IMG/VR virus record: IMGVR_UViG_3300035698_010479
Coordinates: 62,001-126,000 of that record
DNA: 64,000 bases
Origin: a virus
Strand: one strand, 5' to 3'
Shown here: piece after piece, positions 22,537 to 30,751 of the stretch
How positions within the stretch are numbered: the stretch's first letter is position 1
Layout of the letters: every line of letters begins with the position of its first letter
The notes under the pieces: generated by a model
Database searches by the model: none
What the model was told of the DNA's origin: nothing
The model's input: the letters and a program-made list of their open reading frames with translations, nothing else
Program-made: the position numbers and the translations under genes

Positions 22537-23475
22537 TTAAATAAATTTGGAGTGGCCACATGGCATAATTACTTGCTCAATAAGGTCATTGTGTTCATTG
22601 AAGAAACATTTACCTTCTTTACAGTTACAAGTATCAAAAGCGGTATCTTTTTTATATGTGTTCTCCCAAGTTTTAATTATATCATCAATATGACATAATG
22701 TAAAGTCAGAATTAAATTTTCTGTCAATTAGAGGGTTAGCACTACAATGATAGACATAGCCATCGGCATTAACAAATGGTTTTATTCTGCCCATCCAACA
22801 TTTATTTGGTACTGTATATTTCTTTTGTTGAAAAAAGAATTTTGGGTACTTATCTAAATAAGGTTGGATCATGTCTGTTGATTTATTTATGTCTTCAATA
22901 GATAGGCAATTAGGTACTATACGAACATAAGTAGCTTTATATTTATCTGCATATGCTGAAATTTTATCTAGCTGTTTTTCTGTTGATAAATCAGTAATTA
23001 CGTAAGAAAAACCTAAAACAACATTTGAAGGTATATTAATATCTATATCTTCAACGTAGTCTAAACTATTAAGACTTATTCTTAACCAAGTTAGTCTACT
23101 AAGATTTTTATAACTAACGTTATCTAGTTTTACACCATTAGTAATCATACCGATACCAGAGTAATTATAAGCAGCAAATTCTATAATATCATTAATGTGC
23201 TTATACATTGTTGGATCGCCTCCTCCGGTAAACTCAACAGTCTTTGCACCAAGAGTTTTAAAATCTGTAAGTACCTTGATAGACTGTTCTAAAGAAAGTT
23301 CATCAGCTTTATTTCGATTTGCTACAGAACACATTACGCAATTTAAATTACATTTATTAGTGGGGGCTAATTGAATACTGATAGGTCTAAAATAACCTTG
23401 CTGCATCTCCTTTAATCTATCCAGATTATGAAGTAATTTATTTTGTGTGCTTGTGTACAGCTGTTCTTTATTCAT
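22537..23475 (-). CDS. Radical SAM protein with C-terminal Cys-rich (SPASM-like) region
   Basis: 312 aa. Cluster motif KCNLNCVMC (Cys42, Cys46, Cys49) and VEFTGGGDPTMY. The C-terminal part holds NKCWMGR, YHCSAN, TLCH, CNCKEGKC and MPCGH, enough cysteines for one or two auxiliary clusters, as in SPASM proteins that modify peptides or sugars. Overlaps the glycosyltransferase upstream by 8 bases. Confidence 0.85.
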   Translation of the reverse strand: MNKEQLYTSTQNKLLHNLDRLKEMQQGYFRPISIQLAPTNKCNLNCVMCSVANRNKADELSLEQSIKVLTDFKTLGAKTVEFTGGGDPTMYKHINDIIEFAAYNYSGIGMITNGVKLDNVSYKNLSRLTWLRISLNSLDYVEDIDINIPSNVVLGFSYVITDLSTEKQLDKISAYADKYKATYVRIVPNCLSIEDINKSTDMIQPYLDKYPKFFFQQKKYTVPNKCWMGRIKPFVNADGYVYHCSANPLIDRKFNSDFTLCHIDDIIKTWENTYKKDTAFDTCNCKEGKCFFNEHNDLIEQVIMPCGHSKFI

Positions 23476-24190
23476 ATATGTAATCCTCTATTAGTAAGTT
23501 TTTATTCCATTGTAAATTAGCGAAAGCCTTATCATGCCACTCATAACTGCAACAGGTACCCATGTCTCTTCCTCGATGGTTAGTTCTAGATAATGTAGGG
23601 AAAATTTCATAAAGATTTTCTTTCTTGCAATGAGCTGCAACAGCCCAATCCCACCCGTAAGAATTAAAGTACTCCTTAGCCAAATCATCATAGAACCAAT
23701 TAGGCTTAAATACCCTCTCGAAATTTTCACTAAATGTACACCAGCCTAATCCCGTAAAACTACCACATCTGGACACAAGTTTATTAGGTGTTACTAAGGT
23801 ACTATCATAATTAAATAAACCATAGCTATTGAATTTAAGTGGATCATTTTTAAAAGTCTTTCTGTAAAATTCGGCAAGTAATAGTGCATCTGGGCCAACA
23901 TGTAAATCATCATCCATATGACAATTAAAAGTACTACCTGAATTAAAAGCCAGTTCTACCGCTGAAAACTGATTTAATCTATGGTTTTTTCTTGTTTTAT
24001 TTACTTCAACTGTTATAGAAGCAAAACCGTAGTTACTGTTTTTTAAAACATTTTTTATTTCGTTTGTTTTTTCAGAAGGGTCTATACATATAAAAAAATG
24101 CCAATCACTAGTGTCACATTTAGCAATATCAATCAAGGTCTCTTGTAAATAATCTGGTCTGTTATAAGCAGTCATACTTAGTGTTTTCAT
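23468..24190 (-). CDS. GT-A glycosyltransferase (GT2-like)
   Basis: 240 aa. Opens SMTAYNRPDYLQETL (nucleotide-sugar binding), contains CHMDDDLHVGPDA (the DxD metal motif) and later TGLGWCTFS and YGWDWAVAAH acceptor-site segments. Probably transfers a sugar to DNA, a virion protein or a host glycan; target unknown. SD AAGGAG. Confidence 0.8.
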   Translation of the reverse strand: MKTLSMTAYNRPDYLQETLIDIAKCDTSDWHFFICIDPSEKTNEIKNVLKNSNYGFASITVEVNKTRKNHRLNQFSAVELAFNSGSTFNCHMDDDLHVGPDALLLAEFYRKTFKNDPLKFNSYGLFNYDSTLVTPNKLVSRCGSFTGLGWCTFSENFERVFKPNWFYDDLAKEYFNSYGWDWAVAAHCKKENLYEIFPTLSRTNHRGRDMGTCCSYEWHDKAFANLQWNKNLLIEDYIYE

Positions 24191-24199
24191 ATAAACTCC

Positions 24200-24583
24200 T
24201 TAATATCTAGTGCCATTTAAATCTTTTAATTCAATAGTCATTGTATGAAAAATATATTTAGAAATGTTATGAGACACTTCATCTATTACTATCTTAGCAA
24301 TATCTTCCCTAGAGTTATTATGGTATTCTAATGGTATATCCCCATGTATACATTTATATAAGATGCTCTTACCAATATGAGTTATACTAAAAGATGTAGC
24401 TACAAATATTTCTATAGCTGTACTTTTTATTGTAAAAGCATCAAGTATTGCGTTTTGAGCTTTAGTTAATAACTCACTGTAGATACGTATACTGTCATCT
24501 GTTGGGGCCTTATGTTCATTAATAGTTTTAGCATAAGGTACATGAACTTCACGAGTAGCGCCTAGTTGATAAGTATCAAACAT
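24200..24583 (-). CDS. Unknown protein
   Basis: 127 aa from ATG 24583 with AAGGAG; a longer frame would run through the tRNA-Tyr gene and is rejected. Mixed alpha/beta, with no motif recognised. It is cotranscribed with the glycosyltransferase 9 bases downstream. Confidence 0.6.
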   Translation of the reverse strand: MFDTYQLGATREVHVPYAKTINEHKAPTDDSIRIYSELLTKAQNAILDAFTIKSTAIEIFVATSFSITHIGKSILYKCIHGDIPLEYHNNSREDIAKIVIDEVSHNISKYIFHTMTIELKDLNGTRY

Positions 24584-24607
24584 ATAATTCTCCTTAATTC
24601 TTATGAA

Positions 24608-24693
24608 TGGGTAGTGATGGAATCGAACCATATGCCCTGTGGGAATAGATTTACAGTCTATCGTAGGACCATCCTACCTTATATACACCACCC
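24608..24693 (-). tRNA. tRNA-Tyr (GUA)
   Basis: 86 bases. Acceptor GGGTGGT/ACTACCC (one G-U), anticodon arm ATAGA CTGTAAA TCTAT, anticodon GUA, long variable arm as in bacterial tRNA-Tyr, T arm GGTTCGATTCC, discriminator A, no encoded CCA. Confidence 0.93.
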
Positions 24694-24698
24694 AGAGT

Positions 24699-25142
24699 TT
24701 ATTCACACCAGTTTTTTTCTTTTGTCCCACCATTATACTTAACGGCTAGGCCTTTGTCAAGTAAAATAGTAGCTAAGTCACCTTCGGCTGTTAAAACTTC
24801 TGCGACAATTCTAAAATATTTTCCTCGTCTAGTATTAAGAAGTGATACCTTGGTATGATCTCGCAGTATAACATATACAGCCTCTTTAGCCGCTAATGCA
24901 AGTTGATGCTCCTTTTCACATTTACTACGCATCTCAGGTGTATCAATACCAAATACACGTACTGATATTTTATAGCCAAATAACTCTGGTATGTCATTTA
25001 TATTTACAGTTAAAGTATCTCCATCATAATTACTAATAACTTCTACATCATAAAAATTTTCATATGTTTTTTCTGACGCATTACTATTATCATAACTACA
25101 AAAAGTACATAACAATAAAAATGATACTAATAGGCTTTTCAT
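24699..25142 (-). CDS. Secreted staphylococcal-nuclease (thermonuclease) homologue
   Basis: 147 aa. N-terminal signal peptide (SLLVSFLLLCTFC, about residues 3-20), perhaps a lipoprotein or cleaved form, then the SNase barrel: YDGDTLTV, VRVFGIDTPE with catalytic Arg/Asp, EKEHQLALAAKEAV, RGKYFRIVAEV and a C-terminal KEKNWCE. Would degrade nucleic acids in the periplasm. SD AAGGAG. Confidence 0.85.
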   Translation of the reverse strand: MKSLLVSFLLLCTFCSYDNSNASEKTYENFYDVEVISNYDGDTLTVNINDIPELFGYKISVRVFGIDTPEMRSKCEKEHQLALAAKEAVYVILRDHTKVSLLNTRRGKYFRIVAEVLTAEGDLATILLDKGLAVKYNGGTKEKNWCE

Positions 25143-25194
25143 ATAAACTCCTTACTTATTCTAAAGTCGTTGATTACTACACTGGTAATATATT

Positions 25195-25277
25195 CGGAGA
25201 GCGTAGGATTCGAACCCACGGGGCTTTCACCCTTTAGTTTTCAAGACTAACGTCATAAACCACTCGACCAGCTCTCC
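25195..25277 (-). tRNA. tRNA-Ser (UGA)
   Basis: 83 bases. Acceptor GGAGAGC/GCTCTCC, anticodon arm TTAGT CTTGAAA ACTAA, anticodon UGA, long variable arm, T arm GGGTTCGAATCC, discriminator G. Second serine tRNA of the window. Confidence 0.93.
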
Positions 25278-25284
25278 AGTTATT

Positions 25285-25356
25285 CGGTCCTACGGGTAGT
25301 CGAAACCCGATACTGAGCTTGAAAAGCTCATGTCCTAACCATTAGACGATAGGACC
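25285..25356 (-). tRNA. tRNA-Glu (UUC)
   Basis: 72 bases. Acceptor GGTCCTA/TAGGACC, anticodon arm TGAGC TTTTCAA GCTCA, anticodon UUC, T arm CGGGT TTCGACT ACCCG, discriminator G. Confidence 0.93.
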
Positions 25357-25403
25357 TAGTTAAACTATTATAACATATTTAAAAATAATGTAAACTTAAT
25401 ATT

Positions 25404-25475
25404 TGCATCCAGGAGGAATTGAACCTCCGGCGCGAGACTCTTCAGGACTCCGCTCTACCACTGAGCTACAGATGC
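25404..25475 (-). tRNA. tRNA-Phe (GAA)
   Basis: 72 bases. Acceptor GCATCTG/TGGATGC with two wobble pairs, anticodon arm GAGTC CTGAAGA GTCTC giving anticodon GAA, T arm GGAGG TTCAATT CCTCC, discriminator A. Odd points: a T-T mismatch at 30-40 and G rather than A at position 37. Confidence 0.82.
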
Positions 25476-25482
25476 TTTAGTT

Positions 25483-25555
25483 TGGTCTCAGATGGATTTG
25501 AACCACCGACTTATGAGTTATCAGCTCATTGCTCTACCAACTGAGCTATAAGACC
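25483..25555 (-). tRNA. tRNA-Ile (GAU)
   Basis: 73 bases. Acceptor GGTCTTA/TGAGACC (one wobble), anticodon arm ATGAG CTGATAA CTCAT, anticodon GAU, T arm with GGTTCAAATCC, discriminator A. First in the minus-strand run Ile-Phe-Glu-Ser. Confidence 0.92.
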
Positions 25556-25560
25556 TTTAA

Positions 25561-25603
25561 ATAAAAAAGGCTACTAGGAAATCGTTTCCCTAGCAGCCTT
25601 TAG
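25561..25603 (-). terminator. Intrinsic terminator
   Basis: Minus strand: AAAGGCTGCTAGG hairpin with its complement followed by TTTTTTAT. It lies upstream of the tRNA run, so the tRNAs either have their own promoter or depend on leaky termination. Confidence 0.75.
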
Positions 25604-25628
25604 TAAGTATATATTTACTATAGTTTAT

Positions 25629-25709
25629 CTAGACAAACGAGTCCCTTTGCTTACTCTCAATAGAGTAGCTCTCGTACATTTTAAAACTTTCTGATTTTTC
25701 GTTTGTCAT
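25629..25709 (-). CDS. Possible 26-residue peptide or structured leader
   Basis: ATG to TAG, AGGAA upstream. The product (begins MTNEKSESF) is charged with no motif. The ORF is bounded by a 9-base inverted repeat (GACAAACGA at 25632-25640 and its complement at 25699-25707) and contains an ACTCT-CAAT-AGAGT hairpin, so an RNA structure is as likely as a peptide. The rest of the 25556-25793 gap shows only the terminator. Confidence 0.35.
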   Translation of the reverse strand: MTNEKSESFKMYESYSIESKQRDSFV

Positions 25710-25793
25710 TTTGTTTGTTCCTAATTAAATTTTAAATACAGTATTTATAAACTATGTATAATATCAAAATTAACCCAAGGCCTTTTAGAAGTC

Positions 25794-26090
25794 TTAAACT
25801 ATAACTACTGAAATTGGGCCAGGAGCCGCTGGTGCCAAAAAATCTACTGTTACATCCTCTATGATTGAAGGTTCTGAACGATTCCCAGCGTCATCAATTG
25901 CCACAATATTAAAAGTAAATGTACCATCCAAATCAGGTGCTGCGTCATTTAGAATTATTTCTAGATTACCATCTGCATTTGGTACAATGTCAGCAACAGG
26001 GTATAACTTTGTAGCTAGGCCCCAAGAAAGTTCATAAGACACAACATCAGTAGATGTTGATGGTGCAAAAACTAGTTTAACTATATTCAT
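25794..26090 (-). CDS. Fibronectin-III/Ig-like domain protein
   Basis: 98 aa, all-beta. FAPSTSTDVVSYELSWG, then GTFTFNIVAIDDAGNRSEPS, typical of an Fn3 fold, and a Pro/Ala-rich end. Such free-standing domains decorate phage virions or bind carbohydrate. SD AAGGAG. It neighbours the cytochrome gene. Confidence 0.7.
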   Translation of the reverse strand: MNIVKLVFAPSTSTDVVSYELSWGLATKLYPVADIVPNADGNLEIILNDAAPDLDGTFTFNIVAIDDAGNRSEPSIIEDVTVDFLAPAAPGPISVVIV

Positions 26091-26130
26091 ATTTCTTCTC
26101 CTTAATGTTTATTATAAGTAGGTTAGTTAA

Positions 26131-26742
26131 TTATCTAATAGGTCTTTTCCTTTTCTTATCACTACTTCCGACCTTAATATGACAATCTAAACAACCCTCG
26201 TGTATCATTTTATCTTCTTTAGCGAACAACACTTGTCCTTTTGAGTGGGGGTAGTGACAGATATTACAAGTTACCTTATCATCTTTATACCATACCAGAA
26301 GATTATTAGAGCCAACCAATAGCTCTTTGGTCATAGGATCTACTGCATTTCCACCAGTTACTGGATCAATTACCTTTCTCCCTATAAACCTACCTGGGGG
26401 GTTGTATTGTGTACAAATAACGTTATCATGTTTAACTATAGCGGTTGTATTAAAAGGGTCATGGCAAGTCATACAAGACGAGTAGCCACTCTTTCTGGCC
26501 CTATCCGGGTGTCCTGCTGCGTGAAGGTTACCTACACCTTGTATATAAGTAACAATAGGCACTACTTCTGGGCAATCTTTACATATAATCGGATCTGGAC
26601 ATACCATTTCAATACACTTACTAGGTTGGGTTAACACTAAAGGCCCACCCTCCTCAGCGCTGAACCACACCTTATCCGCAGCAGCTGCGGCCGTAATGGT
26701 AAAACATAAACACATTATAAGTATTACTAATATCTTCTTCAT
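26131..26742 (-). CDS. Secreted three-haem c-type cytochrome
   Basis: 203 aa. Signal peptide (KKILVILIMCLCFTITAAAAA, about residues 2-22 in full). Three CxxCH haem c attachment motifs: CMTCH (90-94), CNICH (159-163, followed by YPHSKG) and CLDCH (184-188). Additional His residues (LHAAGHPD, KHDN, HEG) could be distal ligands. This fits multihaem respiratory cytochromes of the periplasm. Basic end (KKRKRP). SD TAGGAGG. Codon use and spacing match neighbours, so it is integrated in the phage operon. Very unusual for a phage. Confidence 0.85.
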   Translation of the reverse strand: MKKILVILIMCLCFTITAAAAADKVWFSAEEGGPLVLTQPSKCIEMVCPDPIICKDCPEVVPIVTYIQGVGNLHAAGHPDRARKSGYSSCMTCHDPFNTTAIVKHDNVICTQYNPPGRFIGRKVIDPVTGGNAVDPMTKELLVGSNNLLVWYKDDKVTCNICHYPHSKGQVLFAKEDKMIHEGCLDCHIKVGSSDKKRKRPIR

Positions 26743-26876
26743 TTAGCCTCCTACAAGTAAAATTAATTATCAAAACCTTTGTTAAACTACTAAATTTTAG
26801 TAAGGTAGCTTTACTAAGTACAAACTAAAATGTTCTAGTGACCATGCTTCTTTACCTAAAATAAAAGATACTGGTA

Positions 26877-27380
26877 TTAAATATCTTTACTTGTAAAATT
26901 AAAGTCTTTATACACATCCGTTGTTTTCTTTCTATAACCTGACCACACTATCCAACCAAATAGACGTAAAATAAACCAAGCAGTGTCGTTAAGAAAGAAC
27001 TTACCATTAACATATGTATTTATAGATCTGATTTGTCTGTCAAAGAAACTTCTTGGTTGTTTATCAAATATTTTTTTATGTTCAACATCTAATAAGTGAC
27101 CATAAATATATCCAAAGTCATGAAAAATACTACCAATAAGTAAAATACCAACAGGGTCTAATATAGGCCAAAAGACTCTTGGTACAGATGCCCCATCAAA
27201 GGTAAACCCTTTTGGTATTAAAATTGTGTTATTAAGCCAGGGTAAATATAACGTATAGTCTTTGTCTATTACCCATATACGTCTACTAAACGCATGTTTT
27301 AATTTCTTAACCCAAGTTAGACCACGTGTAGGTATACGTAGTGGGCTAAATGAAGGCATTTTAATAGTGGTATCTATCAT
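26877..27380 (-). CDS. DUF1353 protein
   Basis: 167 aa. The DUF1353 core is clear: ILIPKGFTFDGASVPRVFW, then LDPVG and SIFHDFGYIYG, with conserved Asp and His. The family is widespread in phages and next to lysis genes, with no proven activity. It overlaps the small membrane protein upstream by 20 bases. Confidence 0.85.
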   Translation of the reverse strand: MIDTTIKMPSFSPLRIPTRGLTWVKKLKHAFSRRIWVIDKDYTLYLPWLNNTILIPKGFTFDGASVPRVFWPILDPVGILLIGSIFHDFGYIYGHLLDVEHKKIFDKQPRSFFDRQIRSINTYVNGKFFLNDTAWFILRLFGWIVWSGYRKKTTDVYKDFNFTSKDI

Positions 27381-27564
27381 TTTTTTCCTCCAGCTCGAAT
27401 GTAATATCTGAACTACCCTTTACTACCGTAAACTTTTGGTAGTTGCTCTTTATTACATTTTCAGGTGCACTACCATGAAGTTTGTAAAGAAATAAAAATG
27501 TAATAGAAGATAATGCAAGTACATGCAACCCTTTACATAAAAATACCAAAATATCTGTTTCCAT
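27361..27564 (-). CDS. Small membrane protein
   Basis: 67 aa. One hydrophobic helix (about residues 8-28, CKGLHVLALSSITFLFLY) then a soluble tail. In a block of membrane and lipoprotein genes, so a lysis or envelope role is plausible. Confidence 0.65.
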   Translation of the reverse strand: METDILVFLCKGLHVLALSSITFLFLYKLHGSAPENVIKSNYQKFTVVKGSSDITFELEEKNDRYHY

Positions 27565-27649
27565 AGTAATTTCCCTGATTGTTTAATATGTAATGATTAG
27601 GGACAAAAACTAGTCCCCTGCCTTATACCGAATAGTACTAGTTAACTAA

Positions 27650-28003
27650 TCAGTCATCTTTTTCAGAAGCTAGCCTCATTGCTTCTTTTTTTAAATCAGT
27701 TCTAGCATCTAAAAATCTTGTGTATAATTTATACATGAAAAATACTATTATGCCAGTTTTACCAGTACTTGTCAAAGCGGCTAAATCTGTTATATTATTT
27801 GTGGAATGTAAAGAAGTTACCACGTCTTGTACAGTGTCTGCATACTTATTTAATGTCTCAGGTGATGGTAGCTTTGAGGAAATATCATTACCTAAGATTT
27901 CCTTAATTAAGTATAAACTGCCAAGTAAAACACCAGCCAGAGACTGCCCTTCCAAAGACTGATATGCAGGTTTTATTTTGTTATCTTTTATTTTAGTAGC
28001 CAT
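27650..28003 (-). CDS. Possible holin-like membrane protein
   Basis: 117 aa with two hydrophobic stretches (about 22-38 and 83-97) separated by a polar helix, Lys-rich N-terminus and charged C-terminus. The layout resembles some class II holins, and the next genes upstream are lipoproteins. Weakly supported. Confidence 0.45.
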   Translation of the reverse strand: MATKIKDNKIKPAYQSLEGQSLAGVLLGSLYLIKEILGNDISSKLPSPETLNKYADTVQDVVTSLHSTNNITDLAALTSTGKTGIIVFFMYKLYTRFLDARTDLKKEAMRLASEKDD

Positions 28004-28018
28004 TTATAAAGACCCCTC

Positions 28019-28579
28019 TTAAATTACAGTTATACTTAAAATTTTTACAGCTAAAGTAAGGACAGTAACTACAAGTGTAGCTACTTGACTCATATTATTA
28101 CTTGTTGGGTTATCAAGTAACTTATCAATTTCTGAATAAGCTAGTATAGCTTGGTCATCAAAACTTTTAAACATGTTTTGGTCTTCGCCGTTAAAAGAAT
28201 CTAAATGTACTATAACAATTTTTCTGGCTTTTGCATAGCTAGTCTTAGTTATATCCCACATAAGACTTATATCGTATGTGTCAAAAGTAACAGTACCCAT
28301 GTTAATAATAGTGTTGTACTTCAATAATAAAAGCTTTATAGCCGCCTCTACTTCTAGTAGATCGTTCCATTCACTAGCTGTAAAAATATTATCTTGCTCT
28401 TGTTTATATGCCAATAAGTATTTAACTTTTGTATATGTAGTATCTAAAGTATTTATATACATAGACAATGTGTTAGTATTCACAACATACTTCTGCGGTT
28501 GAGTAGTAGTACAACCACCCAGCAATAACATAATGGATAACATAAAACCAATAATTATTCTATTTGTATTGTACTGCAT
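28019..28579 (-). CDS. Lipoprotein with C-terminal hydrophobic segment
   Basis: 186 aa. Signal with lipobox LLGGC (Cys22) then TTTQPQ, so outer-membrane or inner-membrane lipidated. The middle is helical; the C-terminus (VATLVVTVLTLAVKILSITVI, taken in two parts) is hydrophobic. The ATG overlaps the upstream stop (TAATG). A spanin-like function is possible but unproven. Confidence 0.7.
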   Translation of the reverse strand: MQYNTNRIIIGFMLSIMLLLGGCTTTQPQKYVVNTNTLSMYINTLDTTYTKVKYLLAYKQEQDNIFTASEWNDLLEVEAAIKLLLLKYNTIINMGTVTFDTYDISLMWDITKTSYAKARKIVIVHLDSFNGEDQNMFKSFDDQAILAYSEIDKLLDNPTSNNMSQVATLVVTVLTLAVKILSITVI

Positions 28580-29169
28580 TACTCGATTACACCTGGGTCC
28601 GTTGCTGGTATAGTTTCTGTAATACTATTTGTTGTTTGTGAACCATCACCAGAAGTTATATGACTATCAGTGGCAGTGTTATGTGTACCTGCACCGTTAA
28701 TACCTGCTACAGCAATATCTTTGGCGTTATTGGATTGAGTAATTCCTAAAGCTACACCAGCTAAACCAAGTAAAGTTCCTCCCATCTTTTGTACAGATTC
28801 TCCTACAGTCTCAGGCGCTTCGATCTTACCAAGAGTTACTTTAGGTGTGGTAGCATCAGCCAAAGCTCTTGTAGTCAACCACTTGTCTTCCAACACCATA
28901 AGCATAAGCGGTGTAATAACATCATCCGTTTTGTCTGGTGTTGCTGCTACTGCTTGTAGTGCATTACTAGTGAGTAGTAGCATCTTTTCCTCGTGTTTTA
29001 GTTGTGCAGCTTCTCTTTTGGCTGATTCTTTATCGGCCATAAGTTGAAGTGTTACATTTTGTTCTTTTACAGCATTGGCGTAGCTAGTATATTCTTTACC
29101 AGCACAACCAACTAAAGACGTACATAAAGACAGTACGATTAATATTGCAAACACCTTTCTAATTTTCAT
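28579..29169 (-). CDS. Lipoprotein, unknown function
   Basis: 196 aa. Signal peptide with lipobox SLVGC, then AGKEYTS. Central helical segment with Lys/Glu (MADKESAKREAAQLKHEEK) and a Gly/Thr/Ser-rich C-terminal end. Together with the next gene it forms a lipoprotein pair, as expected in a Gram-negative host. Confidence 0.7.
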   Translation of the reverse strand: MKIRKVFAILIVLSLCTSLVGCAGKEYTSYANAVKEQNVTLQLMADKESAKREAAQLKHEEKMLLLTSNALQAVAATPDKTDDVITPLMLMVLEDKWLTTRALADATTPKVTLGKIEAPETVGESVQKMGGTLLGLAGVALGITQSNNAKDIAVAGINGAGTHNTATDSHITSGDGSQTTNSITETIPATDPGVIE

Positions 29170-29250
29170 AATTCTCTCCCAAAAATAAAAACATTTATGT
29201 TTAAATTAAGTCCCTAACATATTGTAGTCAGTTTATTAACTATAACGTAC

Positions 29251-29283
29251 AAAACCCCAAACTAATAAATTAGTTGGGGTTTT
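29251..29283. terminator. Intrinsic terminator (both directions)
   Basis: AAAACCCCAA(A)CTAAT hairpin with complement ATTAGTTGGGGTTTT, U runs of four on both sides. It lies just downstream of the stop of the 29293-29889 gene and separates it from the lipoprotein genes. Confidence 0.75.
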
Positions 29284-29292
29284 ACAGTAAAA

Positions 29293-29889
29293 CTAGGACT
29301 TAGGTGCAAATAGAGCAATAAATTTATTAAAAAATTCAGTAGGTGTGTGTGGGTCCAACCAACCAGAGATGATTCCTTCCTTGCTTAAACAAACTTTAGC
29401 GGCCATGACCATATCTTCAATTTCTGGAAAAGTATCCTCGTCAATATGTTTATAGAAATCCATAAATATAAAATCATATTTATTCTTTGTACGCACCATA
29501 AATTTTAAACCGTCTTGGTTTAATATAGTATGTCTACTTGCATCATATAAGGACCATTTTTCTAGTTTACCATCTAGCAGTTTAATAGTATCATTGTGTG
29601 AATTTATAACATCTTTACGTAGCTCTACAGTAGTTAAAGACTTTACTTGTGGGTATGTGAGTATACATCTAGAAGCTACACCTAAACCTAAGCCTATCTC
29701 TAAACAATGTCCTTTAGGCTTATCGCCCAACTGCTCCATATATACAGTATACTCACTCTCTAGGGCCCACAGGTTATGCCCAGGACCCACCTCTAGGAAT
29801 AATTCCCCCTGCATCTCATAAACAGTCACATTGCCATGCTTGCTTACGACATTACCATCTTTAAAATAAATACCCGATGCTGTCTGCAT
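29293..29889 (-). CDS. Spermidine-synthase-like methyltransferase-fold protein
   Basis: 198 aa. SAM-fold motif I LEIGLGLGVASR, acidic TTVELRKDV, later FMDFYKHIDED. The gate sequence resembles the spermidine synthase family, but it lacks the complete N-terminal tetramerisation domain. Substrate unknown. Ends TAG, and readthrough would enter the terminator, so TAG is a stop. Confidence 0.75.
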   Translation of the reverse strand: MQTASGIYFKDGNVVSKHGNVTVYEMQGELFLEVGPGHNLWALESEYTVYMEQLGDKPKGHCLEIGLGLGVASRCILTYPQVKSLTTVELRKDVINSHNDTIKLLDGKLEKWSLYDASRHTILNQDGLKFMVRTKNKYDFIFMDFYKHIDEDTFPEIEDMVMAAKVCLSKEGIISGWLDPHTPTEFFNKFIALFAPKS

Positions 29890-29926
29890 TGTGCCCTCCG
29901 ATATGAGTTATATCTTAGTTAAACAA

Positions 29927-30400
29927 TTAAATCACGATGTCACCCTGTTGCTGGTCTTCTTGTTGTTCATATATAGATAAAGCTAGATCGGTTAATTTAG
30001 CAGCCCAATTTGGATCATCTTCATTTTTCTTAAGTTCGGTAGCGAAATCTTCTACGTCGTGCCCTACAATTTTTAACTTACCCTTATCATTAAGTACAAT
30101 ATGATTTAATTCATGAGAAATCATTCTCTTTTTGTCTTGCTCGGATGCATATTGCCATGCAAGTGCGTCAACAATAAATATACAATCGTAACCTTCTGGT
30201 ACACCTTCATCAGTTGTAAGAAATCGTACTTTCTCGTTAGCTAACTCAATAGATGTTAGGGTTATATTTCCCTTGGAAATACGCTTCTTTGTATCAAAAA
30301 GCAATTTAAATGAGATACCTTCCAACCAGTTAAATTCATTTGACAGTGTAACGTTAAAAATTGTTTCTAAAAGATCGTCGGATTCTAGATATCTGTTCAT
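29927..30400 (-). CDS. Putative phage metallopeptidase
   Basis: 157 aa. The zinc motif HELNH (residues about 95-99) is preceded by FIVDALAWQYAS and KRMIS; the fold matches phage-type metallopeptidases (PF18894). Acidic C-terminal tail with Gln repeats. It has its own promoter at 30465-30493. Confidence 0.8.
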   Translation of the reverse strand: MNRYLESDDLLETIFNVTLSNEFNWLEGISFKLLFDTKKRISKGNITLTSIELANEKVRFLTTDEGVPEGYDCIFIVDALAWQYASEQDKKRMISHELNHIVLNDKGKLKIVGHDVEDFATELKKNEDDPNWAAKLTDLALSIYEQQEDQQQGDIVI

Positions 30401-30464
30401 TGTAATTCTCCTTAATGTAAATTAATAATAGCTAGTTATATACTAGCCTTCTTAAACTGCATAC

Positions 30465-30493
30465 ATTATACGCTAGTATAAAAATTAATGCAA
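30465..30493 (-). promoter_or_regulatory. Sigma70-like promoter
   Basis: Minus strand TTGCAT (30488-30493), 17-base spacer, TATAAT (30465-30470), 65 bases before the metallopeptidase ATG. Confidence 0.75.
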
Positions 30494-30497
30494 GTGT

Positions 30498-30749
30498 TTA
30501 TATTATCTGTAGAGGTTTAACTGTACCATAAGGTGGTCCATTATCCCAATGATACTCGGTGTCTTCAAAATGCATACCAAACTTACATCTAGTATATTCA
30601 AAAGCCTTACCATTCCATTTACCTAAACTAAAGTTTCTGGCTTTGCATATATAGTATGCCCCTATAACTAATTCATTAACCGGTAGCCACTTATCGAAAG
30701 GTAAATGTCTTAGAAGTAACTCTCTAATTTCCTGTTCTGTAAATTCCAT
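30498..30749 (-). CDS. Unknown small protein
   Basis: 83 aa, Trp- and Tyr-rich. Begins MEFTEQEIRELLLRHLPFDKW. C-terminal GMHFEDTEYHWDNGPPYG. A WNGKAFEYTRCKFG segment looks beta-rich. Overlap with the upstream gene is effectively nil (2-base gap). Unknown. Confidence 0.6.
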   Translation of the reverse strand: MEFTEQEIRELLLRHLPFDKWLPVNELVIGAYYICKARNFSLGKWNGKAFEYTRCKFGMHFEDTEYHWDNGPPYGTVKPLQII

Positions 30750-30751
30750 AT

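Noticed and set aside
18712-25555. Extensions of ORFs into tRNA genes (for example starts at 20400 and 24631)
   Set aside because: Internal ATGs with proper SD after the tRNA are better starts, and the tRNA folds are clear.
26131-26742. Zinc-finger instead of cytochrome
   Set aside because: All three motifs are CxxCH with a signal peptide and additional distal His; zinc ribbons usually have CxxC pairs without the following His.
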